DNA from: Alentia gelatinosa
Lineage: Eukaryota; Annelida; Polychaeta; Phyllodocida; Polynoidae
Direction of reading: 5' to 3'
NCBI GenBank assembly: GCA_950022655.1
Contig: OX465584.1
Location: forward strand, 48,776,723-48,840,722
Length of the DNA: 64,000 nt
The stretch's first letter is position 1. Each line of letters opens with the position of its first letter. This document shows positions 1 to 9,025 of the stretch, piece by piece. Position numbers and translations under genes: made by a program. The notes under the pieces were generated by a model. It searched no databases and had not been told where the DNA came from. It worked only from the letters and a program-made list of their open reading frames with translations.

Positions 1-395
1 GCGCATGGGATTCGCTACCCACGGATTCTGGCATGTGATTCTCCGGGAGGTAAAAACAAAGATAGAGTCCCATCCATAATGAAATTAAATCGTCATGTAC
101 TTCCAAATAAGTTTTCTTGAATGTTCATTCAATATAATTATTTAGAATTAGTCATAACTTACTGCCATAAAACGTCTAACATGCTATAAACACGGACAAA
201 TAGCACTGGTGTTATGGCGTGATCTGAAACTACAATAAACTACAATAAACTTTCTATTGCAATACACTTAATATAAAACATGTTGGTGAATAATGACTAG
301 TTTTTGTATGCGTGGCTGTCACTTGGATATCACTGTGCGTCAACTACTCTGAGATCACGGCAACTCATAGGCAAACCCAGTCATCATTGTGTGCA
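1..395. repeat. R1 dispersed repeat, left-truncated copy ending in a hairpin
   Basis: This stretch aligns by eye, in the same order, with the two tandem R1 units at 19697-20640. Shared blocks are GGATTCTGGCATGT, CCATAATGAAATTAAAT, CTTGAATGTTCATTCAAT, a TGCTATAAA/TGCTAAAA block and, at the end, the palindromic module (296-382) whose arms read about ACTAGTTTTTGTATGCG and CAAACCCAGT. The copy runs off the left edge of the window. No coding capacity is seen. Divergence from the 20-kb copies is considerable, so this is an older insertion. Confidence 0.6.
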
Positions 396-1440
396 CATCT
401 CAGTAAAGTCACATCTTAATGAGGACCCTGGTGATAATGGTAATTGACAACTAGAGACCTTTTCCCGTGGGCCAGTAGTGTGCTTTATCCCCAACCCTAA
501 TAAGAAAACGTTGTAGGCTTAACATTGAGTTACTGTATTCATAGGGGCGTGGAATGCAATTTTCCTATGCGACTTATCATTCGATCTAAATGTCATGGTG
601 ACAGGGTAGGACAAATACGAAACAACCCTCAGTAAGAATCAATTTGGATTGAAGCAACTCGGCCCGTGCTGCTTCAGACTTCGCTCGGCTACCACCTCGT
701 GTAGATTAGGTGGTGCACAGACCTTGCATTAATCAGAATTGACTCTCCCCTAGTTCTAACACTTATGCCAAGCATCTATATCGCAATGTATTCTTATGCA
801 CTAGAGGACAGGGTGTACATGGCGGGGTATTGCACATAGTACCTTAATAATACCCTTTAGATTACCCCTAGAGGAAATACAACGTCCTCTATGGTACTCA
901 ATCTCTAATTTGGTTAATGAAACATGTATATCGCTCCAGTAATACTTCAGATATGGTTTAGACGACACAATAACTGTGCAAATGGTTGCACAATCACACA
1001 TTGCAAGACCCAGCCAGCATATTTCTATCTCCATCTATGTGTGACTGAGCCAATGATCAACTACACAGTCCATCCCTGACATTACAACACTCTACTTTGC
1101 CCCAATAATCATATTTTGCAAGAAATAACAGTCTTGCAATCACACTCACCGTTCACACTCCAGGTGTGAAAGTAATAAGGTCTATAGCGGGGAGGCTAGA
1201 CAGTGCAGTGTTTCACTGAGCAAGAGTATTATTCCGTTTGCACAAATTTAGTGGTGATGCTGCTGCAAGTGGAGCAAGAGCATGTACCAGAGATGGCGCG
1301 AAAGTAGACGGACGTGTCCCGCCAACCGGATACACTTTTCAATGATCTAATCTCTCCACAAAAATCAGAACTCAAGTTCAGGGAGATAACTAGCGCATAG
1401 GAATCTGGTTAACACCCTTGGGACCTTGTTGACAACCAAA
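396..1440. other. Intergenic, nothing recognised
   Basis: AT-rich sequence with only short open frames on either strand and no convincing exon, RNA gene or terminal repeat. The minus-strand frame at 801-1034 has no recognisable protein features. Confidence 0.4.
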
Positions 1441-1593
1441 ATGCTGAAAGAAGTGAGGAATCTGTGTTCTGATACAGCTGAGCGGAGTGACTCGACAAGC
1501 AAGGACGATAATGGAGGTAAGCTGGCCAGCATCCAAAGTTCTATCGACCAGCTTGCTGGAACCAGCAACAGGTTGGAACTAACTAGATCCTGA
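1441..1593 (+). pseudogene. Short coding-like ORF (50 aa), possibly gag-like remnant
   Basis: An ATG at 1441 opens a 50-codon frame ending TGA. Its composition is polar and helix-prone (it starts MLKEVRNLCSDTAERSDS and contains SIQSSIDQL), unlike the shadow ORFs around it. It lies 0.75 kb upstream of the DIRS-like RT remnant on the same strand, so it could be part of that element's first ORF. I do not recognise a domain. It could also be an exon or chance. No upstream coding continuation is visible. Confidence 0.2.
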
Positions 1594-2300
1594 TATCCTT
1601 AACCTTGGCGCATATCAAAAGCACAAATCAACACACACAAAGTTACCATTGTCTGCCACTGTGTAGATCAACACCACCCTATATCATAATACTTATCAAC
1701 CTCGGTCTCTGGTAGTCTTCTCTTACCTGAAACTGCATTACTTATTACATATGACTGTGATATAAAACTACTATTTTGTTGTACACAATTTTTGTATAGC
1801 CTAACGCTGAGCATTACTGTGATGTCGTGTTTTTTGCACCTTATAACTGTTACAAACGGAAACTGGACTTTATTTTCTGTGGATCTACCACCAGGTTTTT
1901 TTACCTAGTCAAAATGAACTGAAGGCTGCAATGCCAAGCTAAAAGGATTCATGGATCCCACCTCAAAATTTTCTTTGACATCGGAACGTTATAATTTTGT
2001 TTGTACATAGGACTCGACATACCAATATTGGTAGAAAAGGGGTCACAATTGTTTTTGCTGAACTTGCAAACACTGTAAAGATCTTTGAATTGGACATTTG
2101 GTACAACTATTATATGACTATCTACAGTGTTGGGGCAAATCATACCGACTGTAAAGCCGATGCCCTCCCAGTCTAGATAAGGAGTAAATGAAGAAATATA
2201 GAGCAGCTTATAGTGTCCGAGTCATGCAGGTGGACTAGCAGTGGAGTGGCTGCACATGCATCCGGTAGGTAGACATGGACGATAGAAGGGGAGGATAGGA
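1594..2300. other. Intergenic or decayed element interior
   Basis: AT-rich sequence between the short ORF and the RT remnant. No frame with recognisable residues was found. It may belong to the same decayed retroelement, but nothing seen proves it. Confidence 0.3.
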
Positions 2301-2339
2301 GTTTTGGATGGATATTCCGCAACCATAAACGCCACTAAA

Positions 2340-2845
2340 TCATGTCAATGGAATACCACCTTAAGATCTGATGAGGACTTTTTGGCAAACTTAGAAGTAT
2401 CAAACGCCTACCGCAGCGTTAAGATACACCCTGATGATTTCCCCTATCGGGGTCCAATGGAATTCTTTTTTTTTTTGGTAATTGTTTATTGACCAATAAA
2501 GTTGACATTCAAGGTGTTAAACCTTGATCTTCCACATCAATATAAAATTATGGAGTGTAAACCGATGTAGCTTTGTGATACCCGCCTAATCGCTTTTCAG
2601 ACTGAGTGCGTCAATTGTCAACCGCCGTGTCCGTCGCATAATGCACTCGCTAGGCTATTCAGGTGTGTGTGCATACTTTAAATAGATGATTTTCTACGTA
2701 GCAAAATAAAAGGGGAGTGTCTAGAGGTACTAAATGTACCTCATGGATTATTGAGAAAATTGGGCTTTGCGGTGAACTGCAACAAGGTGGTGATGCCGAC
2801 TACATGCCTCGCATTCCTGGGTACCATATTTTAAGCGTCTCGTCC
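2340..2845 (+). pseudogene. Relict DIRS-like reverse transcriptase
   Basis: Pieces of an RT domain occur in order but in shifted frames. Near 2376-2460 the frame reads FLANLEVSNAYRSVKIHPDD, matching the first catalytic block (D replaced by V, then SAYR..P.HPDD) of DIRS/tyrosine-recombinase retroelements. Near 2688 IDDFL matches the (Y)xDDF catalytic box, and 2765-2833 reads GFAVNCNKVV followed by MPTTCLAFLG, the region after the catalytic box in this group. Several frameshifts and stops, and a T-run at 2465-2476, break it. The spacing (about 130 residues) fits the family. The Gypsy families differ at the last block. It is clearly dead; the first catalytic Asp appears lost. Confidence 0.6.
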
Positions 2846-3150
2846 ATGGACTGTTATGTATTGGTGGCATGGCTATCTACTAATTACCTCTGTAATCTCC
2901 CTCTTGAGATGACAAGCTGTCACTGTGCCTTCAGTCTACGTTCCAGGCTTCATGTTACTAATGAGCTAAGTTTTCGAATAGAAGGATATCTTGTGTTTCT
3001 CAAGGGGGTCTGGAACTCTTCACAAGTATCTCCCCAACATGGTTAAGACTGTAGAAGACCTCAAAATATCATTATATATACCTGTGAGCGAATGTTCCAC
3101 ATTTAACCGGTCAGCTCAGAGTGGATATTACGTATCCTCATACTAGTTTA
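2846..3150. other. Probable continuation of decayed retroelement
   Basis: Follows the RT remnant on the plus strand. An open frame (to 3046) exists, but I cannot match it to RNase H or recombinase motifs. Confidence 0.3.
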
Positions 3151-3328
3151 CATGATACCCTCAGTTATTATTTTGCGTCTAGTCCTTGGGATAAAACCGC
3201 TTATATCTGAAATCAGTTCATTTTGTGTACATATTCCATTGTTTGGTCACATCATATTGTAAAGTCTACAGCCTTACTTGCATAAGGGTAGACCTTAAGA
3301 GAAGGGAGTAATAACCGAGGGTATCATG
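3151..3328. mobile_element. 178-bp element with inverted ends (MITE-like)
   Basis: The left end CATGATACCCTCAGTTATTA at 3151 is repeated inverted, with one mismatch, at 3309-3328. The interior is non-coding. Size and structure fit a MITE; no target-site duplication was verified. Beside it (3197-3217 and 3350-3370) are short stretches reading CCGCTT.(T/A)ATCTGAA..CAG that match the end of the hairpin element at 26667 in inverse orientation. Confidence 0.5.
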
Positions 3329-3592
3329 TAGTAGTAAGAGGAAATTACAACCGCTTTCATCTGAAGCCAGTTTATATTGTATTCAGTATTCAGCATTACA
3401 AATTCAGACTATCAAATAAAAGAGAAAATGCCCACCGATCTTCTCACGCGCTATTTTGTACACAAGGGACATTTTTCCGTAATATCCACTCTGTGTAGGG
3501 CGGAGATTACGAGCAGCCGTCATCTCCGCCCGGTGAATTACACACTCCCTATGAAATAGTATGGAGACTCCGTCATTGGTGGATTGTAAGAG
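3329..3592. other. Short intergenic spacer
   Basis: Contains the 3350-3370 fragment related to the hairpin family; otherwise nothing recognised. Confidence 0.3.
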
Positions 3593-3904
3593 TTAGGCCC
3601 AATGCCCATCTACCGATTTCGGAACATTCATGTACCTTTGTCGGCGACAAACGGACAGTAATTTGTCTCACCCAAGGCATCCTTAAGGAGTCGGCTCTAG
3701 TCGGTAGATGTAGGATAGCTAGGCAAGGGTGAGCCACCGATTAGTAGACCGATTTGCTTAGGACTAATATCCACCACCCCATCTCCTCAATGTCCGCCGG
3801 TCGAGCGAAGGGTTACGTAATTTGCCTGCGACAAGTTCACCGACTCCTATACGATTTGGGAACTAATCGCTCAACCCTGAATCGGTAGATGGGCATCAGG
3901 CTTA
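3593..3904. mobile_element. TIR element, copy 1 of an adjacent pair
   Basis: Starts with TTAGGCCCAATGCCCATC and ends with the inverse GATGGGCATCAGGC, giving TIRs of about 25 bp that include CTACCGATT. The interior has the block TTTGTCGGCGACAAACGGAC and the block CAAGTTCACCGACTCCTATACG, both also found in copy 2. No transposase ORF is present, so it is nonautonomous. The end of this copy abuts the start of copy 2 (shared TTAA-like bases near 3902). Confidence 0.7.
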
Positions 3905-4288
3905 AAACCCAATGCCCGACTACCGATTTAAGAACATTTACGTTCCTTTGTTGGCGACAAACGGGCGGTAATTTGTCTCAGCCAAGGCATCCTAGCGGAG
4001 TCGGCCCTAGGCGGTAGAAGTAGGACAGCTAGGCAAGGGTGAGCCACCGATTAGTGAACCACCTCCTTCAGATGTCCTTTTGTCGCCGACAAGTAGTGGT
4101 TTCTATGTACCAAAATTGGTGGCGAAAGGTTTATCAACATGTTGATAAATCTAGCCGCCGACAACGGAACGTTTGTAAATTGGGGCTTGATTGGGTTACA
4201 TAAATTGCCTGCGGCAAGTTCACCCACTCCTATACGATTTGTAAACTAATCGTTCAACCCTTAATCGGTAGATGGGCATTGGGCTTTA
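3903..4288. mobile_element. TIR element, copy 2 of an adjacent pair
   Basis: Begins AAAACCCAATGCCCGACTAC and ends GTAGATGGGCATTGGGCTTT, the same TIRs as copy 1. The shared internal blocks are in the same order. It is about 75 bp longer, owing to an extra stretch around 4065-4165 that contains a small palindrome (TTTATCAACATGTTGATAAA at 4131-4150). Head-to-tail adjacency suggests either target preference or a tandem duplication. The superfamily is not assigned. Confidence 0.7.
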
Positions 4289-4346
4289 GACTACAATCTG
4301 CCCGACCCTTCGCATGGTACCCGCCCCACGCCGCTCTGCCACATAA

Positions 4347-4510
4347 GGGGCCATCCATAATGTACGTACCCAGTAAGTGAAGAGGGGTGGGGGTCAAGAG
4401 ATTTAGGAAATTCTGTTACCTCCCTTCTTGAATCTTTTCCTTACAAGATGGAGAAGGGGTGAGGGTACGATTTTCCAGAAATTTTGTGTGTGTTCTTTAT
4501 GGATGGCCCC
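4347..4510. mobile_element. M2 family MITE (164 bp, complete)
   Basis: The left end GGGGCCATCCATAATGTACG and the right end CTTTATGGATGGCCCC are inverted repeats. The interior is also broadly palindromic: a GGGGTGGGGGTC arm is followed by a GATGGAGAAGGGGTGAGGGT arm, and each is flanked by an AATTTCC/GGAAATT-type motif. Related copies or ends lie at 8945, 29288, 29777 and 60818. No clear target-site duplication is visible. Confidence 0.75.
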
Positions 4511-4662
4511 TGAAGGTTAAACGTCCCGAGACGACAACAACAATATTGGTACGAAAATAGATTTCAAATAGTACCGAAACGTCCCAAACGTTTTGGTAAC
4601 TGTATATGATCTTTTTTTTTAATGATTCATCGAAAGGGGAGTAATAAGTACAAGATGACCAT

Positions 4663-4772
4663 GATTTTGATCTGCGTGGTTGTATTCTTCTCGTAATTGA
4701 CGCTACGCACTACGCGAGTATACTTTATTCCGCGTCAACTATGCGGAGAATACGGTCACATAGATCGAAATC
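4663..4772. repeat. Solitary copy of the R1-type hairpin module
   Basis: The arms GATTTTGATCTGCGTGG and CACATAGATCGAAATC are inverted, followed inward by GTTGTATTCTTCTCG/CGGAGAATACGGTC and ATTGACGC/GCGTCAAC. The layout is the same as the 125-bp module at 20041, but with different outer arm sequence, which suggests compensatory divergence between arms. It lies outside any R1 unit, so the hairpin can exist alone. Confidence 0.55.
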
Positions 4773-5384
4773 TGTGGATGTTTGAAGCAAATGACATGGT
4801 CCTATAAATTCTTTAAATATTTTGATTTATTTATGTATATCAAATATTATCATGATATCAGTCTCTTGATCCAAAACCAGCACCGTGATCCCATACTTTC
4901 AAGTTACATGTGTGCACTACAAAAGAAATTATCATACCCAATTTTCAGTAAAATGATAATATATGGGTTTTAATTCTCAAGTTTAATTATCCGATATGCT
5001 TAAAACTGCATATGGACAAGGGGTTAAGCGTTCCACGACCACAGACCCATTATTAGGACCAGACTTCAGATTGTCCTTTTTACCGAGTGATGTTGATGCG
5101 AGTTTCTGTTTTCTATTACAGGTGGCGTTGTAACGGCTTCGTTCCGTATTGCGGTGAAGTGCCTGTTTCCGGTGCTTCGTGAGGTGCTTAGTAAGAAAGC
5201 CATGAAGACGAGTAACTGGCAGGCTGTTAGAGGACTGTCCAGACACTAGACACCGTCCCTGAAGCCTCCAGTCTGCGTGCCTGCCATCGTAACACCCGCG
5301 ATGTCGACTACCGTCTGCTACTTCACGATCCACGCACAAGCTGGCGCGTGGGTCACGGCATCTGCATCAGGAGAACTGTCCACC
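4773..5384. other. Intergenic, no supported gene
   Basis: A 118-codon minus-strand frame (4983-5339) is rich in R, S and C with no domain or splice context; I treat it as chance. A GC-richer patch lies at 5100-5300. Confidence 0.35.
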
Positions 5385-5640
5385 TCTCCCTCCCCCCTCT
5401 GCTTCCCGTCTCCAAAGCATTGGGGAGCCCATTGCCACACTGCTGACACACTCGGTACTGTCATTGTGCAATATAAGACCCGTGTCCCCTTGGTGATTTT
5501 TTACTCCCGATAGATATTTTCTCAGAATCTGTAAGTGTAAACAAAAATGTGAAAAAGTGTATGTTCCAGTTTTGAGCATTTTTTAGAATTAGTACTAAAC
5601 AAAATTGTCGCTTACGAATTCAATAAGCGTTGATTTTGTC
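5385..5640. repeat. Diverged direct repeat, unit 1
   Basis: Aligns with 5985-6240 on the same strand. Both contain CCATTGCCACACTGCTG, then GCACACT/GCACGCT, CAATATAAGACC/CAACATAAGACC, a GTTCC..TTTTGAGC-like block, ACAAATT/ACAAAATTGT and GATGAATT. The offset is about 600 bp. Function unknown; non-coding. Confidence 0.5.
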
Positions 5641-5984
5641 GTGGATGAATTACCCTGGGTCAATGTTCCAAAAGACGTGATATGGAAAATTGGTCGGCAA
5701 AGTGATAAGCAATTTGGTCACAGGAAAACTGTCTTCCTGGACCCAGCCACACTGGAATCGTGCATCTACCATCCTATACAATTGGCACAGATACAGAGCT
5801 CTGAGAGTTTTGAGGGACTTTGAGGGGCGTTGTAACCGGCAGAGTGTGTGGATGTGTGTGTTTGCAGGGCTGATGTTGCACATTACTTCCTGATGTGCTT
5901 CGCACCTTTGAACTACCGGCTGACCTTGAACCTATGGCCTGCAGCACAGAGCACTGTACCTGCATTAATCCTTGGCGCGAGGGA

Positions 5985-6240
5985 TCCAGTGTGTCCCCTG
6001 CCGTACCCGGGAGCAATGGGATCCCATTGCCACACTGCTGGCACGCTAGGTGTTGTCAATGCGCAACATAAGACCTGTTTCAGCTTGCAGATTCTTGACT
6101 CCCAATTCTGCATAAAATAAAAAAAAGAAGCGAAGTCTGTGACCAATCTTTGTTCCTATTTTCAAGGCTTTTTTTCATACCAGTTCCCAACAAATTTGTT
6201 ACCGACAAATTCAACAAGTAGTTAATTTTGTTGAGGATGA
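5985..6240. repeat. Diverged direct repeat, unit 2
   Basis: Partner of 5385-5640. A related fragment, CCCATTGCTACAATAAGACC, occurs at 43235, so this is probably a dispersed family rather than a single local duplication. Confidence 0.5.
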
Positions 6241-6374
6241 ATTGTGTCATGGTTCCAGAGAGGATGCAATGTCTGATTTGCTTCTCCTGCATTTTACATG
6301 TCCATACTGACCTAAATCTTCCACTAAAACCTTGAAGATCACCGACAAAAATCAAAGCATTTTGATTCTGTCAG

Positions 6375-6480
6375 TCCCTGAGGAAATCAGTTGGTGGTCC
6401 ATCGGCCTTATTGCATAACCTATGCCAAATTAATCGGTGAGCATTTCTCTGCACATCTCGTTTCCATTCTCCGATATGAC
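6375..6480. repeat. Dispersed repeat shared with 30383-30480
   Basis: Both loci read, with gaps, GGTGGTC, CGCCTT, CATAA.CTA, AAATTAATC..TGAG and TCTCGTTTCCATT in the same order and strand. The family is unknown. At the 30-kb locus the flanks also hold CGGTGG/CCACCGACTGTA inverted motifs. Confidence 0.45.
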
Positions 6481-6739
6481 ATCCAAATAGGTCACATTAT
6501 GATTACTAGATATGCGATCATCTTCCAGGAAAGTATAAGATAATGTTAGTCGATAGACTATCAGATGACACAATCCATTATAAATCGTGAGACGACGCTA
6601 AAACCCTATTGCAAGCCGAAAAAATACCAAACCTAACTAAACAGTGATAACTGCACCCGCTACCTGGTGCTTTATTTTGGCGTTGAGTGCTAATGGCCGC
6701 CTTCATAACATAATATCAATCTGCCCTATCTGTTCCCGA

Positions 6740-6960
6740 CTGCGGAATAATCAGCCAATCTAAACGCACCTCCAGCAGGCAGTCCACCACCAGCGGCGTC
6801 CCACACAGCGTCCAGCACGCGCGTCACCTGACAGAGCTGCGCGCGCATCTGGCGCCGCGTGACGTCACCGCGTCGTTCGGGGCTCGTCCGCTGGTTGCCA
6901 CACGGATGGCTCATTGCACTCGCGGGCAGCGGGGGACCAGAGTGGACGCGGTGTGAGTAG
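6740..6960 (+). promoter_or_regulatory. CpG-rich probable promoter and candidate noncoding exon of the GPCR gene
   Basis: A short GC- and CpG-rich island in AT-rich DNA, 0.4-0.6 kb before the GPCR start. It holds a perfect cAMP-response element, TGACGTCA, at 6860-6867. At 6953 the sequence reads GGT|GTGAGTAG, a good splice donor. A strong pyrimidine-rich acceptor (TTTTCATCTTCCCCAG) ends at 7345, 32 bases before the GPCR ATG. Together these suggest a noncoding first exon here spliced to the coding exon at about 7346. No TATA box was seen. The start site is not determined. Confidence 0.5.
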
Positions 6961-7377
6961 GAGAAGAAAATGTCGTTTTGTGCCAGGATTCGCTCTTTAG
7001 ATCTCTCTCGCGGATTACGTAGATGCTTCCACTTATTGATTACTCCCCGAACAAAGGATGCGGTGTAATTATAACATTGAGTCATCACGATGTTTCTGTT
7101 TTCCTTGGAGGAAATGTGTAAAAACTGGATATATGATAACCCTCAAAGCAGGTTTGACGTTTCCTTTGTTGATGCTTTGTATTAACGCACAGTAAGCGTG
7201 GATAGTATTGACACTATGTTGCATACTGGCATTCACCAAGCATGTAGGATGGAATGGTTAGTATCTACATAAAAGTATCGCTACTGGATTTTCAGGGGTG
7301 GTAATGTTCTACAACACTTTCTGAAGTTATTTTCATCTTCCCCAGTCATCTTAAAGTGCGGAGTTTCATCTGCTACT

Positions 7378-8673
7378 ATGGAACTAAATGTTTCTTATCT
7401 AATCACAAACTCATACTTCCATCCCACTGCAGTAACAATGAGCGACGCCACCCAAAACGTATCAGAGTACTACAACGACACTCTCCAAGCGGATACTCAG
7501 GCCGCGGGGAGTGACTTCGACTACTATGATATCTCCGATAGGGCACAACGGTTCCTAACTCAACCCGTGATGCTGATAGCCCTTATCAGTGGGGTTATCG
7601 TCGTCATAGCCAACATCCTCTCCCTGGTGGTGCTTGCTCATGTGAGGAGCCCTCTCACATCGCAGTTCCTGCTCATTTCTAGTTTAGCCTGCTCGGATAT
7701 ACTGGTAGGAGTGAGTGTGCTGTTCCACCTCACCCATAAGGTGCTGAGTCCGTCGTATTACCCTGGCTACGGACCTTGGGGCGCTCGCGCTCGCTCCCGA
7801 TGCGGGTTTATGATCATCAAAGCCCTGAATACCACAGCCGTTAACATCTCTCTGCTCAATCTCATGGCCATGGCTATTGACCATTACGTGGCCATTATCC
7901 AGCCATTGATGCACTCAGTGTACATGAGCAGGAGGAGATGTATTATCATGATCGTGGTGTTCTGGGTGCTGGCTGTGTTGTGTGGATTTTCCGATTTCTA
8001 TAGTGTGCTAGGCGAGATGGAGAATTACTGGCGCTACAAGAATAAGTTTAATTACTGTGAGTTTATCTGGTTGGGGGATTATCAGGAGGAGTATACCCTA
8101 TTCGCCTTAGCCTTGGCCTGCTTGTTCACCATGCTCTTCATATACGTGCGGATTTATTGGGAGGTACGCTACAACACATGCAACTACCCGCCCCAGCAGG
8201 AACTGCAGCGCAGTAAGAAGGCCCTCATCACCACACTGCTCATCTTGGGTACTTTCATCATCTGCGTCATGCCCAACTGCATCTTCCAGATCACCATGAT
8301 TATCACTGTGAAGTACAACCCGGAGGCCATACAGCGCAACGAGTTGGCCCTACGGAAGACGGATCAGTACTTGTACGATCTGGTCTTACTGAACTCGCTC
8401 TGTGACCCTCTCATCTACGCATTCCGCGTGCGGGAGGTGCGTTACGGGTACGTGAAGCTCTTCCGCTGCTGCCTACGTCCCATAGCCAAGGAGCCGTGGC
8501 TGGCAGTGTCCGACGTGAACTCCCACAACTCTAATTTCAACAGCGTGACTTACGACGAGCAGCGGAGGCTGTCTAAAGGATTCCCCACGTTTGAGAAGAA
8601 CTCGACGACCCACCACGGTAATGGATCGCAGGCCTTCTTACTGCTCCGCTGGCAGAAGGAGACAAATGTATGA
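7378..8673 (+). CDS. Rhodopsin-class GPCR, single coding exon, MECA-like orphan
   Basis: A 431-residue seven-helix receptor of the plasma membrane. The N terminus has N-glycosylation sites (N4, N27, N33) and an acidic, tyrosine-rich stretch (46-53). TM1 carries N79 and TM2 carries D107 (SLACSD). C142 before TM3 and C227 in loop 2 can form the conserved disulfide. TM4 has W196, TM6 P299, and TM7 ends NSLCDPLIYAF, with DPxxY in place of NPxxY. C364-C365 are likely palmitoylated after helix 8. The DPLIYAFR end resembles melanocortin/cannabinoid/lysolipid/adenosine (MECA) receptors; the ligand is unknown. Oddities: the DRY motif is D168-H-Y and the TM6 CWxP motif is C-V-M-P, so both switch residues are replaced. 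The ATG at 7378 has A at -3 and G at +4; the in-frame ATG at 7438 is an alternative. It is a solitary gene. Confidence 0.93.
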   Translation: MELNVSYLITNSYFHPTAVTMSDATQNVSEYYNDTLQADTQAAGSDFDYYDISDRAQRFLTQPVMLIALISGVIVVIANILSLVVLAHVRSPLTSQFLLISSLACSDILVGVSVLFHLTHKVLSPSYYPGYGPWGARARSRCGFMIIKALNTTAVNISLLNLMAMAIDHYVAIIQPLMHSVYMSRRRCIIMIVVFWVLAVLCGFSDFYSVLGEMENYWRYKNKFNYCEFIWLGDYQEEYTLFALALACLFTMLFIYVRIYWEVRYNTCNYPPQQELQRSKKALITTLLILGTFIICVMPNCIFQITMIITVKYNPEAIQRNELALRKTDQYLYDLVLLNSLCDPLIYAFRVREVRYGYVKLFRCCLRPIAKEPWLAVSDVNSHNSNFNSVTYDEQRRLSKGFPTFEKNSTTHHGNGSQAFLLLRWQKETNV

Positions 8674-8944
8674 CAGCCTCAGAGGCGGGGCACATCGCAG
8701 TGGGACATGTTTGAAGCTGAGCATGCGCCCTTACCTATCTCCCGCTCGCGATGAGTGACCTTCAACATGACCTTCAATGTGACCTTGACCTTCCTTCACT
8801 TGTCCTCTGAGTCCGCCCACGTTCAGTGCAGGTCCATGTGTGCGGTCTTAAGCGGGGTTCATGTGAGACTCATGTACCCCCCGGGTGAGTTTGTCACAGA
8901 CAAATGGGCCTGGGACTCCTTGAGAATCGCGTTGAGATGGCATA
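8674..8944. other. GPCR 3' flank
   Basis: The likely start of the 3' UTR. No AATAAA lies within the first kilobase that I could find; ATTAAA (9438) and AATAAA (9872) are more distal candidates. A short direct repeat, ATGACCTTCAA / TGTGACCTTGACCTT, sits at 8755-8790. Confidence 0.3.
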
Positions 8945-9025
8945 GGGGCCGTCCATAATGTAAGTAGCAGTGATGGGGGAGGGTTTGGGGTCAAATTACC
9001 TGGAAATTCTACGTATGACCGGAAG
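8945..9025. mobile_element. M2 MITE fragment (one end)
   Basis: GGGGCCGTCCATAATGTAAG followed by GGGGGAGGGTTTGGGGTCAA and GGAAATTCTACGTATG is the left end of the M2 family. The right end is missing. Confidence 0.6.

Noticed and set aside
4983..5339. 118-codon minus-strand frame
   Set aside because: No hydrophobic, domain or splice features; overlaps equally open frames on the other strand.
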